Shown piece by piece: positions 13,926-14,006 of a stretch of 14,006 nt of DNA (the stretch's first letter is position 1; the number at the start of each line of letters is the position of its first letter). Source of the stretch: Desulfobacterales bacterium (GTDB lineage: Bacteria > Desulfobacterota > Desulfobacteria > Desulfobacterales > DAOWNP01); the NCBI GenBank assembly GCA_030149595.1, contig JASFBI010000004.1, forward strand, positions 1 to 14,006, read 5' to 3'. The notes beneath the pieces were generated by a model. It did not search any database. It was not told the DNA's origin and saw only the letters and a program-made list of their open reading frames with translations. The position numbers and the translations under genes are program-made.

Positions 13926-14006
13926 TCACAACTTCGCATTAAGTTGATGGAGTTCTGGAAAAAGAACTTCTTTAAGATATTCTGAAATTTCATCGGATGT
14001 ATCCAT
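13926..14006 (-). CDS. 3' end of an unidentified minus-strand gene entering from the right edge
   Basis: On the minus strand the frame reads MDTSDEISEYLKEVLFPE then LHQLNAKL and stops at TGA (13926-13928). The window ends exactly at the ATG triplet, so whether translation starts there or comes from further upstream cannot be seen. The peptide is short, acidic and helical with ordinary codon use. I do not recognise it. The first 18 codons duplicate the copy at 12989-13043. Confidence 0.4.
   Translation of the reverse strand: MDTSDEISEYLKEVLFPELHQLNAKL
13952..14006. repeat. Right copy of the 55-bp direct repeat flanking vapBC (may extend beyond window)
   Basis: Identical over 55 bases to 12989-13043, in the same orientation, with 908 bases between the copies. 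The left end diverges sharply (T versus A just outside). The right end reaches the window edge, so 55 is a minimum length. The first 16 bases, GTTCTGGAAAAAGAAC, can form a 5-bp hairpin. Confidence 0.9.

Noticed and set aside
13741..13929. Minus-strand 62-codon frame starting GTG at 13929
   Set aside because: It overlaps the vapC 3' end antisense, has no ribosome site, and its second half is only the complement of vapC. The first 30 codons look faintly coding but not enough to call.
1..14006. Search for parS near parAB
   Set aside because: No sequence close to TGTTTCACGTGAAACA was seen by eye. The GAAAC/GTTTC arms of the palindromic repeats have a different centre and spacing, so they are not called parS.

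Overview
The window looks like chromosomal DNA from an AT-rich Gram-negative anaerobe. A member of Desulfobacterota, probably Desulfobacterales, is my best inference. The reasons are the low GC content, the ParA/ParB-NYN-DUF3842-CooT-IspH gene order, a second-type EF-G, and an outer-membrane-type Lnb/DUF4105 protein. No rRNA, tRNA, CRISPR array or insertion sequence was found.

Layout: (1) 1-4664, minus strand. One compact run reads parA, then parB, a YacP-like NYN nuclease, DUF3842, a CooT-type nickel protein, and an IspH protein whose frame continues without a stop into a UbiA-type membrane prenyltransferase and leaves the window at base 1. (2) 4665-4888 is a divergent spacer with an inverted repeat and a worn copy of an intergenic palindromic repeat. 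(3) 4889-6313, plus strand, is a secreted M48 metalloprotease with TPRs (BepA-like). (4) 6353-8976, minus strand, is a GerMN-domain membrane-anchored protein overlapping a downstream EF-G by ATGA. The GerMN gene contains a near-perfect 61-bp palindrome. (5) 8977-9472 is almost entirely repeats: two 80-bp tandem units, a degenerate third, and a second short repeat. (6) 9473-11407, minus, is a large envelope protein with the Lnb N-terminal (DUF4105) domain and a beta-rich C-terminal part. (7) 11630-12772, minus, is a class I/II aminotransferase bracketed by two copies of the palindromic repeat. (8) 12989-14006 is a vapBC (FitAB-type) toxin-antitoxin module on the plus strand, with a near-consensus promoter and a palindromic operator. 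It sits between two identical 55-bp direct repeats, and the right-hand repeat is the 3' part of a minus-strand gene that enters from outside the window.

How the parts relate: the left half is housekeeping (chromosome partitioning, RNA turnover, nickel handling, isoprenoid and prenyl-lipid synthesis). The middle concerns envelope quality control and translation. The right end carries accessory DNA. The items most worth a second look are the IspH-UbiA fusion, the palindrome inside the GerMN gene, the dispersed palindromic repeat family that occupies gene borders, and the direct-repeat-flanked vapBC module.
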